Shown here piece by piece: positions 37,200-46,534 of a stretch of DNA of 64,000 nt. The position numbers and the translations under genes are program-made. The DNA lies in contig NZ_JAJEJV010000004.1 of assembly GCF_021390675.1 (NCBI RefSeq), forward strand, positions 1,240,001-1,304,000, given 5' to 3'. This DNA comes from Dyella sp. 2HG41-7 (lineage in GTDB: Bacteria; Pseudomonadota; Gammaproteobacteria; Xanthomonadales; Rhodanobacteraceae). Each line of letters starts with the position of its first letter. Within the stretch, counting starts at the first letter, position 1. The notes under the pieces are model-generated. The model was given only the letters and a program-made list of their open reading frames with translations, was not told the DNA's origin and ran no database searches.

Positions 37200-37451
37200 G
37201 CGCCTTTTTCTTCAATAGATGTCGTGTAAGCGATGAATTAGACAGCTTTCGGTAGCAAATCCACGCGAGCGAACGTCATATTTTCGGCGTATATTTCTGC
37301 GAACTGCGTTCGCGAAACTGTCTGCACGCAGTATCAAAGTGGATGCCGTTGCATTGTTTCCCGGGGTGATCGTCGGCTGACAACTATAGGATGTGGGGCG
37401 GCGTACGCGTGCGCGTCCAGTGCGCACCGCGGTAGCGCCGATATCACGGAA

Positions 37452-38912
37452 GTGTCTGTGCAGCAGGATCCGTCCAGGCGGTATGCGTGCCACGGGGCCA
37501 TATCCATGGAAACGCTGACTTGCGGGGTTGTGAAAGTTGGGGAGCACGAGGCATTGGCGCGCCATGCCTACGATGCGTTGCGCGCGCTGTCGCCGCTGGG
37601 TATAGATGTAGCGTGGCAACCGCAGCTTGCCGGACCGCTGCTGTGCGATCTCGTGGTGATGCCGGTCGAATCGGACGTGCTTGCGCTGGCGATCGCGACG
37701 ATTGCGCAATGGCGTACCGCCATGCCGGCCTGCAACATCGTTGTCGTTTGCGCACACCTCGATTCGGAACAGATCGCCGCACTGCTGAGCGCCGGCGCAT
37801 TCGACTTCATCTCCTCGCCCTATGCGGACGCCGAATTGCGCACGCGCGTGCAACGCGCCGCCGGCTTTTTGCTGGCGCATCCCAATTTGGACGAATCGGC
37901 CGTGATCAACATCGCGCGCGCGCATCAGTTGATCGGGTCCAGCGCCAGCTTCATGAAGCAACTGTCGGCATTGCCGATCATCGCCAACTGCGACGCCAGC
38001 GTATTGATTCTCGGCGAGACAGGTACTGGCAAGGAAGTGTTCGCGCGTGCCGTGCATTACCTCTCACCGCGCGCCTCGCGCCCGCTGGTGGCCGTCAACT
38101 GCGGCGCCATTCCCACCGAATTGATGGAAAGCGAACTGTTCGGCTGCGCGCGCGGCGCCTACACCTCCGCGCATGCGGCGCGCAGCGGCCTGGTGCGCGA
38201 AGCCGAAGGCGGTACGCTGTTCCTCGATGAAATCGATTCGCTGCCGCTTGGCGCGCAAACCAAATTGCTGCGCTTTTTGCAGGAAAAAGAATATCGCCCC
38301 GTTGGAAGCTGCGCCAATTGTCATGCCGACGTGCGTGTGATCGCAGCCAGCAATCATCAGCTTGCCGCGATGGTGGAGCAGGGCGCGTTTCGCAGCGATC
38401 TTTACTTCCGTCTGAACGTATTGAACTTTACGTTGCCTGCATTGCGCGAGCGGCGCGACGACATTCTCGAACTCGCGCGCCACTTCATCGACCATTGCTG
38501 TCACGAGCATCGCCGCACGGCCCCAAGCCTCACCGCGCAGGCGCTGCGCAAGCTCGCCAGTTACGACTGGCCCGGCAACGTGCGCGAGCTGCACAACGTG
38601 ATCGAGCGGGCCGTGTTGTTCTGTCAGAGTTCCTTTATCGGCGCGGGAGACCTGCAGCTGCCATGCGACGTCACTTACGAAGAATGTGTCGAATCGTTTC
38701 GCGTCGCCAAGGCACGGACGGTCGAGGCATTCGAAAAGAGCTACATAGAACGTTTGCTTGCGCTGAATGCCGGAAACATCACTCGCGCGGCCATGGATGC
38801 CAAGAAAAATCGCCGGGCTTTTTTTGCGCTGATGCGCAAACACGATATTGCGCCGGAACGTTTTCGAGGCAGAGGAGCGGCGATCGGAAACGCCGATTCT
38901 CTTTCTTCCTAG
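37452..38912 (+). CDS. Sigma-54-dependent transcriptional activator with a variant GAFTGA loop
   Basis: 486 aa from the first GTG (37452); GTG 37458 and ATG 37506 are alternatives. Residues about 20-145 look like a degenerate receiver without a clear phosphoacceptor. The AAA+ domain (about 158-395) has Walker A GETGTGKE (188-195) and Walker B GTLFLDEID (254-262). The sigma-54 contact loop reads GAYTSA (235-240) instead of GAFTGA, keeping the key Thr. A Fis-type helix-turn-helix ends the protein (NITRAAMDAKKNRRAFFALM). It is an enhancer-binding activator of RpoN promoters. It points into the eCIS operon, the two stop codons only 7 bp apart, so control of that operon is plausible but not shown. 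Confidence 0.88.
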   Translation: MSVQQDPSRRYACHGAISMETLTCGVVKVGEHEALARHAYDALRALSPLGIDVAWQPQLAGPLLCDLVVMPVESDVLALAIATIAQWRTAMPACNIVVVCAHLDSEQIAALLSAGAFDFISSPYADAELRTRVQRAAGFLLAHPNLDESAVINIARAHQLIGSSASFMKQLSALPIIANCDASVLILGETGTGKEVFARAVHYLSPRASRPLVAVNCGAIPTELMESELFGCARGAYTSAHAARSGLVREAEGGTLFLDEIDSLPLGAQTKLLRFLQEKEYRPVGSCANCHADVRVIAASNHQLAAMVEQGAFRSDLYFRLNVLNFTLPALRERRDDILELARHFIDHCCHEHRRTAPSLTAQALRKLASYDWPGNVRELHNVIERAVLFCQSSFIGAGDLQLPCDVTYEECVESFRVAKARTVEAFEKSYIERLLALNAGNITRAAMDAKKNRRAFFALMRKHDIAPERFRGRGAAIGNADSLSS

Positions 38913-38919
38913 GCGGAGA

Positions 38920-41900
38920 TTAAATCGGCGTTTGTCTCAGCGGCGATCGATAGTCGGTGGACGTTACGGTGGTGACGTTGATCAGGCGTTCCATCACAAC
39001 TTTGTAGAAGGCGCTCTTGAAATTGTGAATAGGGTCGCCGTACGCGAAGCTGGCGTCGGTAATGTGGATTTCGTTCTGGCTGAGCATCACTTCGACGATA
39101 TCCGGCCGTTTCGACCCGACCTTGCCCAGGAAGAAACCGCACATATCGCCCTTCTTGGTCGAGTTTTTGAATTCCTGCCACCGTTTGACCACGTCGGGGT
39201 TGGTGTTGTGTTCGCATGCGTTGTACGCAGCGGTCAACGTAGGATCGCCTTGACGCAGCATTTCGTCGACGAAGTCCTTGACGTTCCACCCGAGCATGTC
39301 CTTATGCAGAGAATGCCCCGTCTTGCCCTTCGCGATGGCGGTATCGAGTTTCGCGGCGACGTCGTTGAAATTTTGCGTGGGATCGGTCAGCGCGAAATCG
39401 GTCGGCGTGCTGCGACCTAGCCAATCGCTGCGTGCCTGCGCCGTGACGATCGCTTCCAGCCATGCCGATTGATTGGGAAAGCGCTCCTTGATCTGCGCAT
39501 CCGTGAGCGATGCAAGTTCGATTTTCTTGCCGCGACCCTCGCTTACGGTCTTGAAGCGGCTGCGGATGAACGCGACACCTTCGTCGGTAAGATCGCCGGT
39601 GCCCGATTGCATGGCACCGGTCGCCTGCTGGGCCGTCTTGCTCTTGGCGACGCTCTTATCGGTGGCGGCAGGCGCCGAGCCGGTGTCGCCGCTGGTGGTT
39701 TTTTCGTGCGGGCCGAACTCGGGCGGCTCGTTGCCGCGAATGGAGCGAATGTAAGACTCGATGTCGCGGATCATCGCGTCGTACACGGGCGAGCCTTCCG
39801 GCACGGCGACGGTGCGCTCGCCCCAATACGCCGAATAGTGGCCATCGTTGGCGAAGCGTATCGTGCGGGACGTACCATCGGGTTGGTTGATGCGCACGTA
39901 GTAGGGTTCGGCGACGCCCGGTTCGATACCGTATTCCGTACGGCCGCGGCCCACGCCCGGTATGGTGAATTCGATAAATTCCCTTACAGCGACGCCTTCG
40001 GCGAAGAAGCGGAACATCAATCCGCGGAAATCCTGCGGTGCAGGCAAGCGGAACGTCAGCGCATTGCCTTCGTTCGGATGGTAGTGAACCAGCGCGTTCC
40101 ATCCCGCGGCTTCCGGCGCACGCACGCCCGTTTCGCTGCCGATCATGATGCGGTATTCGCCCGTGTCCGGGTTGTGGTAGATCGCCACCTCGCGTCCGGT
40201 CGATACGGCAAGAGCTTTGTTGTATGCCGCATACGCGGCGTCCGCGGTCATCAATCCGCGCTGATATTCACCGGACTTGGGCGGACTCTTCACAGCTGCG
40301 TCGGGAAGCGGAGGCGGACGCGAGCGATCCACACCTTGCTGCAATAGCTCGAACAGACGTTCGGGCGACGCTTTCGACTTCGCAGACGCGGGTTTTCCCG
40401 TTCCCGCAGGCGTTTTGGCGGGAGGCGGCTTGTCGCCGGGTGGACCGCCGCTGCCGGCCATGCTGCGATCGGATGCGCCCGAAGGCGGCGGACTTGCCTT
40501 CGCCTTTGCTTCGGCCGCCGCCAATTCTTCAGGTGAAGCGGGATGGAAGCCCGGCTCTTCGTTGGCGGTCAGATGTTCACCGGACTGACCGGCCGCTGCG
40601 CTGCGATGGGACTGATATCGCGCATGCATGACCGCACCGCCGACTTGGATGCCTAGTTGCATCATCCCCCCGCCGAGAATTTCCAACATGCGCGCCGCGC
40701 GTTCGTGCTCGGGCAACGATTGCAACGCATCGAGCTGCACCATGATGCCCGCACCCATCATCATGACGCCTGCGCCATCCATGCCGACGCCCATCACCGC
40801 TAGCACCTTGCCAAGACGCACGGCGCGCAGCGGTGTCGCCGCCTGCGCCAGCCCCAGTACGCCGCCAACGATGTTGACGACGTCCATGACCGCTGCGAAA
40901 TCCAGGCGCAGCCGGTTTTCGTCGTAGCGCTGATAGAGGCGATACGCCGACGTAACGGCGCCCGCAGCGCCAATGGGCAACAGCAGAAAGAGACTTGCGC
41001 CGTCGGTAATGGGCGCGAGGGCGATCGCCGCCAGCGATGCGACCGTTGCCGCATTGTCGGCCGCTTCCGTCAACATGCGGCCGGTGCCCGCTTCGATGCG
41101 CTGGAAATAAGTGACGCCGTCGATACTGAAGGCGACGCGTCCACGGCCGTAATCGCTGCTTTCCTCGAGCAATTTCTTCAGGCCGTTGCGAATGGCTTGC
41201 ACGCGCGGATTTTTGTCGGTAGCCGGCGCGGTTCCCAACGCTTTGCCGCTGTCGGGCGTGGTGAGGTCGGAGATGAAAACCTGATACTCGCCGTCGTGCT
41301 CGCCGCGATCGAACATTTCGACCGCAAGTTGCAGACTTTGACCCACATCGGAGACGAAGCTGACGACCGGCGAGAACCGAAAACCGGTTTCGTTCTTGGT
41401 CCGGTCCGCTTCCATGTCCTGCAGATTTTTGTTGACGTCTCGCTGACTGCGCAGCGACTCCAACTCGCGTTCTTCAAAGTACTTGCTGCCTGATTCGCCA
41501 CCTGCTGCGACCAGTTGCCGTTGTAGCTCGGCGAGTCGAGCCGCATCGCGCTGTGTCTCCGGTAGGGCCTGAATATCTGCGATTTGCTTGCGCAGATCGA
41601 GACGCTTCTGCAGCGCCGCGATTTGTGCATCGAGTACATCGCCACGTTGATGCAGCGCTTCGGTGGGCGCGAGCAACATCGATTGCAAGTCCTTCATCTC
41701 CCGCTTCAGCGCTTCGGCATTTTCCGGCGGGAAAGGTGAAGCGAGCAGGCTCTGAATCTCCGCGATACGCAGGTTTGCCTGGAATTGGGATCGATTGGCC
41801 TCGTTGACTTCGGCGATCGCCATTTCGTCCGGGTCGCGCGCGACGACGGGCAAGTAGGCGACACTCGGCTGACGCTTGATTTCCTTATCGTCGTCCACGA

Positions 41901-44121
41901 TGGGAATCGCGCGACAGCGCACGATATACAAGCCGGCGCCTGGAAATACATAGCGCGCGACGTAGGCGGGTTCGGTGAGTTTGTCCAAAATAAAGTGCAC
42001 GACCGTGCCGACGTAACGAAGCGCGTTACCAATTTCGACCAAGTCTTCCGCGGCCTGGCCCCACGGCTTGTCGCCGAGATCGTGGTGAATGCGTTCGATA
42101 TCGGCCGCGTTGTAGCGTCTGGCTCTTGCCCATCGCGTGCCGAACACTTTGCTTGCGCTCGGCCGTTCTCCCGCTGCCTGGGTCGCGTCGAAAGCGGGCG
42201 CGCCAAGCTTGGAATCCGGCACACGGATGAATTCCCACATATAGCTGTAGGTCACCATCGCATCAGTCCAATGTTGCCATTGCAATTGCATGGTGAAGGC
42301 GTGGTCGGTTTCCAGCGCAGCCTCGTAGAGCGGTGGCGACAGAGGCGGCGCGTCGCTCAGCACGGCATCCCACGGTGGCGCATTAGCGCGTGCCGGGTGC
42401 TTGAGTATTTGCTCGTCTCCTTCGTGACCGTAGGCGCGTAATACAAAGCGGCCATAGCGACCGAGCAATTGCGTGCGAGCGTCGTGGGCCTTCGAGTCGT
42501 CGCCTGCGGCGTTCGCTGCAACGGTTTCTTGCGTATGGAGGTAGCCGAGGAAATTGGCGACGACGTTTACGTTGACCGACTCGGGTGCCGCAGTGATCGG
42601 GTGGTCGGCAGAGAGCTGCACGTTGAACATCGCGGCGTACGTGGCCGCGGCGTGTTCGCGATCCCGCTTGACCAACAATTCGTTGGTTGGCTTGTTGGCT
42701 TCATTGGCAAGCGCTACGTCGGCACGGATGATATCGACGAGGTTGGCATGATCGATCAGCGCCGACTCGATGCTGTTCAGCGCATTGATGCGCTGCATGT
42801 CCCCGGCGCTGCTAGTGTCTTTGCGTGCGTTCTGCCATGTTTCGAGCAGTTCGCCCTGTTGGGACATTTCGCGCTTGAAGATCCATAGCGTGTACCACTT
42901 GGGGAAACCTTCTTTCAGTTTCTCCCACGCGTCGACGGCGGCGAGGCCTTTGGCAATTAGATCGGTCTGGGTGCTGGTAAGCGTGGTAGGAAGTTGGAGC
43001 GCCTTGAGAACGTTGAGCAGATCCGTCGTCGCGCCAAGATCGATGGCGATTTGCGTAACTTTCTTTCCAGGGGAAGAGGGTGCGTTGATGTTGAGCAGGC
43101 CGCTCGCTTCGATCGAGGGCATGTTGAGCTTGTCGGAAACGGTGTTCTCCAGACCGGTCTTGTATTGTTCGCCGACCAGGCGGCGGAGAATGAGCGCTAG
43201 CAACTGCAGGCGCGGCGATCCCTCCTTCAGTGTGACGTTGGTGAATTGAAAGCGCAGGCCATCCATGGTGACGCTCATGGATACGCCGCCTTCCAGCGTT
43301 GTGCCCTTGGTATCGCTTTGGTCGGAAGGCGTGTCGCGCATCAATATCCAGATGCTCGATGGCCCCGCTTGCAGCGCATGCGCCAATTCATGAGCGAGCA
43401 GCAGCATGCCGCCGGGCGTGCCGGGCGCGTAATGCGCGCCATCGATCACAATATGTTGGCCGTATGCAAACGCACGCGTGCCGAGCTCGCGTGTGGCGCG
43501 TGCGGCCTGCAGGTCGGTATGCAGCCGGATGCGGCTAAAGTCGGGGGCTTGATAAGTCGTCGGATTTCCGTATGCCGCTGGGTTGTGGTCGTTGCGTGCA
43601 AGCCGATCGGCTTCCTGTTCACTGCTATTGCCGGGTCGGCTCACCCAGATCGTTTCGGGCATGTCGGAAATGTCGGCGTCCCTTGCTTGCTTAAATGCGA
43701 TCCTCTTGCGCGAAAAATGCGCTTCCATGGCTTGTCGTGTGACATGGTCGAGCGGTCGACCTGGGCTTGATAAGGCTTGCCGCACTGCAACCGGCAGAGC
43801 GATCGATGTGGCGTCCATGGAGGGTGTCGCCAGATTCCGCAATGGCGAACGTTGTTCTTGCGTTGTCGCATGCAGCGCGTTGCGCTTGACCGGATGCGGG
43901 CTGTTGTCGGGGAGACGTGCGGGATGCGGCGGAGTATCGGCATCTCCTGGCGTAAACGTCGGGATGCTTGTCAGCGAAGCGGGCGCAATAGGGTTTGTCG
44001 TTGTCGCGCATGCTTCATCGACGGAAGCACCCGGTGCGCGACGAGCGCGCCGGGATGGCAATGCAGCGCTTTTTGCAGCCGATGCGTTGCGTTTTGCCGG
44101 GGCGCGTGTTCGTTCGCCCAT
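38920..44121 (-). CDS. Giant DUF4157 (eCIS-core) protein, candidate injected multidomain toxin
   Basis: 1733 aa. After a disordered basic N-terminus (1-110) comes an EQEADRLA motif and a DUF4157 domain (about 165-252) with an intact zinc-protease-like HELAH at 244-248; DUF4157 is a known marker of eCIS cargo. The middle (about 290-1000) is helical with coiled-coil-like stretches. Two hydrophobic Gly/Ala-rich regions (about 1022-1062 and 1080-1130) resemble membrane-inserting segments. Residues about 1300-1460 contain HYHPNEG (1346-1352) and PAPQD (1360-1364), reminiscent of JAB metallopeptidases. A Pro/Ser linker leads to a final domain (about 1510-1733) ending TSTDYRSPLRQTPI, the style of polymorphic-toxin C-termini. 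No immunity gene is recognised. It is the last gene of the operon. Confidence 0.8.
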   Translation of the reverse strand: MGERTRAPAKRNASAAKSAALPSRRARRAPGASVDEACATTTNPIAPASLTSIPTFTPGDADTPPHPARLPDNSPHPVKRNALHATTQEQRSPLRNLATPSMDATSIALPVAVRQALSSPGRPLDHVTRQAMEAHFSRKRIAFKQARDADISDMPETIWVSRPGNSSEQEADRLARNDHNPAAYGNPTTYQAPDFSRIRLHTDLQAARATRELGTRAFAYGQHIVIDGAHYAPGTPGGMLLLAHELAHALQAGPSSIWILMRDTPSDQSDTKGTTLEGGVSMSVTMDGLRFQFTNVTLKEGSPRLQLLALILRRLVGEQYKTGLENTVSDKLNMPSIEASGLLNINAPSSPGKKVTQIAIDLGATTDLLNVLKALQLPTTLTSTQTDLIAKGLAAVDAWEKLKEGFPKWYTLWIFKREMSQQGELLETWQNARKDTSSAGDMQRINALNSIESALIDHANLVDIIRADVALANEANKPTNELLVKRDREHAAATYAAMFNVQLSADHPITAAPESVNVNVVANFLGYLHTQETVAANAAGDDSKAHDARTQLLGRYGRFVLRAYGHEGDEQILKHPARANAPPWDAVLSDAPPLSPPLYEAALETDHAFTMQLQWQHWTDAMVTYSYMWEFIRVPDSKLGAPAFDATQAAGERPSASKVFGTRWARARRYNAADIERIHHDLGDKPWGQAAEDLVEIGNALRYVGTVVHFILDKLTEPAYVARYVFPGAGLYIVRCRAIPIVDDDKEIKRQPSVAYLPVVARDPDEMAIAEVNEANRSQFQANLRIAEIQSLLASPFPPENAEALKREMKDLQSMLLAPTEALHQRGDVLDAQIAALQKRLDLRKQIADIQALPETQRDAARLAELQRQLVAAGGESGSKYFEERELESLRSQRDVNKNLQDMEADRTKNETGFRFSPVVSFVSDVGQSLQLAVEMFDRGEHDGEYQVFISDLTTPDSGKALGTAPATDKNPRVQAIRNGLKKLLEESSDYGRGRVAFSIDGVTYFQRIEAGTGRMLTEAADNAATVASLAAIALAPITDGASLFLLLPIGAAGAVTSAYRLYQRYDENRLRLDFAAVMDVVNIVGGVLGLAQAATPLRAVRLGKVLAVMGVGMDGAGVMMMGAGIMVQLDALQSLPEHERAARMLEILGGGMMQLGIQVGGAVMHARYQSHRSAAAGQSGEHLTANEEPGFHPASPEELAAAEAKAKASPPPSGASDRSMAGSGGPPGDKPPPAKTPAGTGKPASAKSKASPERLFELLQQGVDRSRPPPLPDAAVKSPPKSGEYQRGLMTADAAYAAYNKALAVSTGREVAIYHNPDTGEYRIMIGSETGVRAPEAAGWNALVHYHPNEGNALTFRLPAPQDFRGLMFRFFAEGVAVREFIEFTIPGVGRGRTEYGIEPGVAEPYYVRINQPDGTSRTIRFANDGHYSAYWGERTVAVPEGSPVYDAMIRDIESYIRSIRGNEPPEFGPHEKTTSGDTGSAPAATDKSVAKSKTAQQATGAMQSGTGDLTDEGVAFIRSRFKTVSEGRGKKIELASLTDAQIKERFPNQSAWLEAIVTAQARSDWLGRSTPTDFALTDPTQNFNDVAAKLDTAIAKGKTGHSLHKDMLGWNVKDFVDEMLRQGDPTLTAAYNACEHNTNPDVVKRWQEFKNSTKKGDMCGFFLGKVGSKRPDIVEVMLSQNEIHITDASFAYGDPIHNFKSAFYKVVMERLINVTTVTSTDYRSPLRQTPI

Positions 44122-44150
44122 GGCTCACCCGACCGGAGCGTCCGAGAAAA

Positions 44151-45608
44151 TCATGGTGCATTGCTCCCACCGGTTCCCTTCTCTTGGATTGCCGCTTCGG
44201 TGGCCTTCTCGATCGCGTCCAATCCCTTCGGGTCCTTCAGGCCGGCAGCTTCGGCTGCCGCGCGCGCGCTTTTGGCTATGCCCGATTTCACCGCGTCGCG
44301 TGCGGCTTGCTTGATTTTGTCGCGCATGTCTTTGGACAAACCGTGCGCAACGCCATCGACCACGGGATCGATGATCTTTTCGCCGATCACATCCAGAGGC
44401 GATTTCGGCCCGGTGCCTTTCGGCGCTGGCGGAATCGGTTTCCACATACCGGGCGGCGCGTCGTCGTGGCGGTACGGGCCAGGCGGATATTTGCTGTCGT
44501 CGTCCTTCGGATGAATACGCAAATCGATCATCGGCGGCGGAGGCGGTTGCGTAAAAATACTCGGCGTCTCCTGCTTCTTCGGTTCCAGCTTGGGCACGAT
44601 GTTGGGTACGGGAGAAGCTTTCGGATCGAAGCGCACCTCCACGCGTCGATTTTGCGCGTTGGGTACTTCATCCTTGGTTTTCACCGCTTGCGGAGGGCCT
44701 TCGCCCGCGCTGACCGTGCTGACGATGGCGGCAGGCACGCCGAATTTTTCCAGCGCGTCGGCCGCCGCGCTGGCGCGGGCCTGGCCGAGTGCGAGGTTGC
44801 GCGCTTCGGTGCCCACCGTATCGGTATGGCCGATGATGGTGATGGTGGAATTCGGATATTGGCGCAGTAGCACGGCAATGGTTTGCGCTGTTTTTCGCAG
44901 CTCGGCGAGATGGTTGGGCTTGAGATCGGATTTGCCGGTGTCGAAGTTGTTCAACGTCGTCGAACCAGTCGACGCGGCGAGAAAGGGCGACGCCTTGTCC
45001 AACATGCGATCAAGCAGAGGTTCGTGCTTTGGGGCATCCGTGTCGTTCAGCGGCTGGCGCTGAACGGTGGTGGTTGCTTTGGCGCGCGGCGTTGCATGGT
45101 CTCCGCGCGTTACGGTGTCCGCTACACGATCCGCGTCGCGTTCGCTTTCATCCGTGGATTTGCTCACCGCCTGCGCGGCCGTGTCGCTTGCTTGCGCCGT
45201 GTGCGCCAATTCGTGCGCGAGAAGACGCTCGCCGCTGCGTGTTTCGGGTTGATAGCGTTGCGCGCCGAAGACGATGTCTTTGCCTACCGTATAGGCTTTT
45301 GCGCGCATGTCGGCCGCCAAGCGTGCAGCGGCTTCGTCGGTGTGGATGCGCACGTCGCTGAGGTCGGTGTGCATGCGCGTACCGAAATGCGATTGCAGTT
45401 CGGGGCTCAACGGGCGACCCGCGCCGCGTTCGTTGGGCGCCAATGAGGGAATATGCGTGGATGATGGCGGCGCGGCTTTGCTGCTTGCTTGCGGTCCCTT
45501 CGTGCGCGACGTCGAATTCGGCGCCGAGTTGCGCGCTGTGCTCGATGGTTTGCGCGCGCTTGCTGGGCGCACCACATCACCGACGGGTTTGGCAGGGCGC
45601 TTGTCCAT
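44151..45608 (-). CDS. DUF4157 domain fused to an OmpA-like peptidoglycan-binding domain
   Basis: 485 aa, no signal peptide. A disordered basic start (1-60) is followed by DUF4157 (about 67-140; MHTDLSDVRIHTDEAAARLA, zinc motif HELAH at 132-136) and the ESERDADRVAD motif. Residues 219-328 form an OmpA C-terminal domain (IIGHTDTVGTEARNLALGQA, NAQNRRVEVRF) that normally binds diaminopimelate in peptidoglycan. The tail is Pro-rich (340-410), then helical and Lys/Ala-rich. It lies 29 bp upstream of the giant DUF4157 gene and 1 bp after the DUF6734 gene. It may be a cargo that binds or processes the cell wall, or an anchor of the particle; this is inference. Confidence 0.85.
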   Translation of the reverse strand: MDKRPAKPVGDVVRPASARKPSSTARNSAPNSTSRTKGPQASSKAAPPSSTHIPSLAPNERGAGRPLSPELQSHFGTRMHTDLSDVRIHTDEAAARLAADMRAKAYTVGKDIVFGAQRYQPETRSGERLLAHELAHTAQASDTAAQAVSKSTDESERDADRVADTVTRGDHATPRAKATTTVQRQPLNDTDAPKHEPLLDRMLDKASPFLAASTGSTTLNNFDTGKSDLKPNHLAELRKTAQTIAVLLRQYPNSTITIIGHTDTVGTEARNLALGQARASAAADALEKFGVPAAIVSTVSAGEGPPQAVKTKDEVPNAQNRRVEVRFDPKASPVPNIVPKLEPKKQETPSIFTQPPPPPMIDLRIHPKDDDSKYPPGPYRHDDAPPGMWKPIPPAPKGTGPKSPLDVIGEKIIDPVVDGVAHGLSKDMRDKIKQAARDAVKSGIAKSARAAAEAAGLKDPKGLDAIEKATEAAIQEKGTGGSNAP

Positions 45609-45609
45609 G

Positions 45610-46518
45610 TCACGTGCCAGCCATGCGCTGCCCGAGCCACAGACAATGCCGATAGAATTCGCGGTCCTCGCTTTCCATGCGACGCTCCAAGCGTTGCATC
45701 ACCGCGCCGTCCGCTTTGCTGTCGCCCAACAGGTGGGTGTATCCAACCTGCGCGATCTTTGCGGGATCGAACGCGTCGGCCCAATTGGGCAGCAGATATC
45801 TGACGCGTACGTCGCGATACGGCGACTGCGGATGGATGCGGTGGTAATCCAGGCAAGCCGACAGCATGAATTGTTCGATCATCATGTTGTAGCCATCTTT
45901 GTTGGACAGTTCCTGCCATGCGCGCGCGTGCGCCGGGTCGCGCACCATGCGCAAACCGAGTTGCGCGTAATAGCGCAGAAAATCGTGGCGCTGGCCGCCG
46001 AGAATGCCGCAGTTTTCTTCGCGGAACGACGATTCGCCGAGCGATCGCGACCACTCCCATTCCGGCGGCAGCGACAAGCCGTGGTGGGCGAACGCGGCTT
46101 CAATTTTTGCCGGCAGGCACTCCGCGCCAACACCGGAATGGAACTCCGGAGATTGTGCGAACACCGGCGACTGCGCCACGCTCAATGGCAACGGTTTCCA
46201 TAGAAAGACATCGGTATCCAGATGGATAAACGGGCGATCCTGCAAGCTGTACGCGTACAGCTTGCCAAGCGCCCACCAGCCGATGTCCGCGTCGCGCAAC
46301 GCTTCCAAATCCGTGCTGACGTGTTTGAAATCCAAGCCGAGTTTGTCGATCAGCAGCGCCTTGCCGGCCTTGTCGGTCACCAACATGGTGTCCGGATAGT
46401 GTTTGCTCGCTTGCCGCAACGACAAACCCCACGCGAGCAGATGATGATGCGGTTCGCGCCATGTTCGCCCCTTGCGGGCTTGATAAGGCTTGCTCCAGAA
46501 CGACCACACGGCGCGCAT
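45610..46518 (-). CDS. DUF6734-type, glycosyltransferase-like protein
   Basis: 302 aa from MRAVWSFWSKPYQARKG; gggag lies upstream of this ATG, and the longer open frame is Arg-rich noise. The sequence resembles the DUF6734 family: an early HHHLLAWGLSL segment, YPDTMLVTDKAGK, and the nucleotide-sugar-like DxD motif in FIHLDTDVFLWKPLP, followed by GILGGQRHDFL. These features suggest a GT-A glycosyltransferase, cytoplasmic, with no membrane segment. It sits within the eCIS operon, 16 bp after the DUF6519 gene and 1 bp before the DUF4157-OmpA gene. It could glycosylate a structural or cargo protein. Donor and acceptor are unknown. Confidence 0.7.
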   Translation of the reverse strand: MRAVWSFWSKPYQARKGRTWREPHHHLLAWGLSLRQASKHYPDTMLVTDKAGKALLIDKLGLDFKHVSTDLEALRDADIGWWALGKLYAYSLQDRPFIHLDTDVFLWKPLPLSVAQSPVFAQSPEFHSGVGAECLPAKIEAAFAHHGLSLPPEWEWSRSLGESSFREENCGILGGQRHDFLRYYAQLGLRMVRDPAHARAWQELSNKDGYNMMIEQFMLSACLDYHRIHPQSPYRDVRVRYLLPNWADAFDPAKIAQVGYTHLLGDSKADGAVMQRLERRMESEDREFYRHCLWLGQRMAGT

Positions 46519-46534
46519 GGCGGGCTCCCGATGA

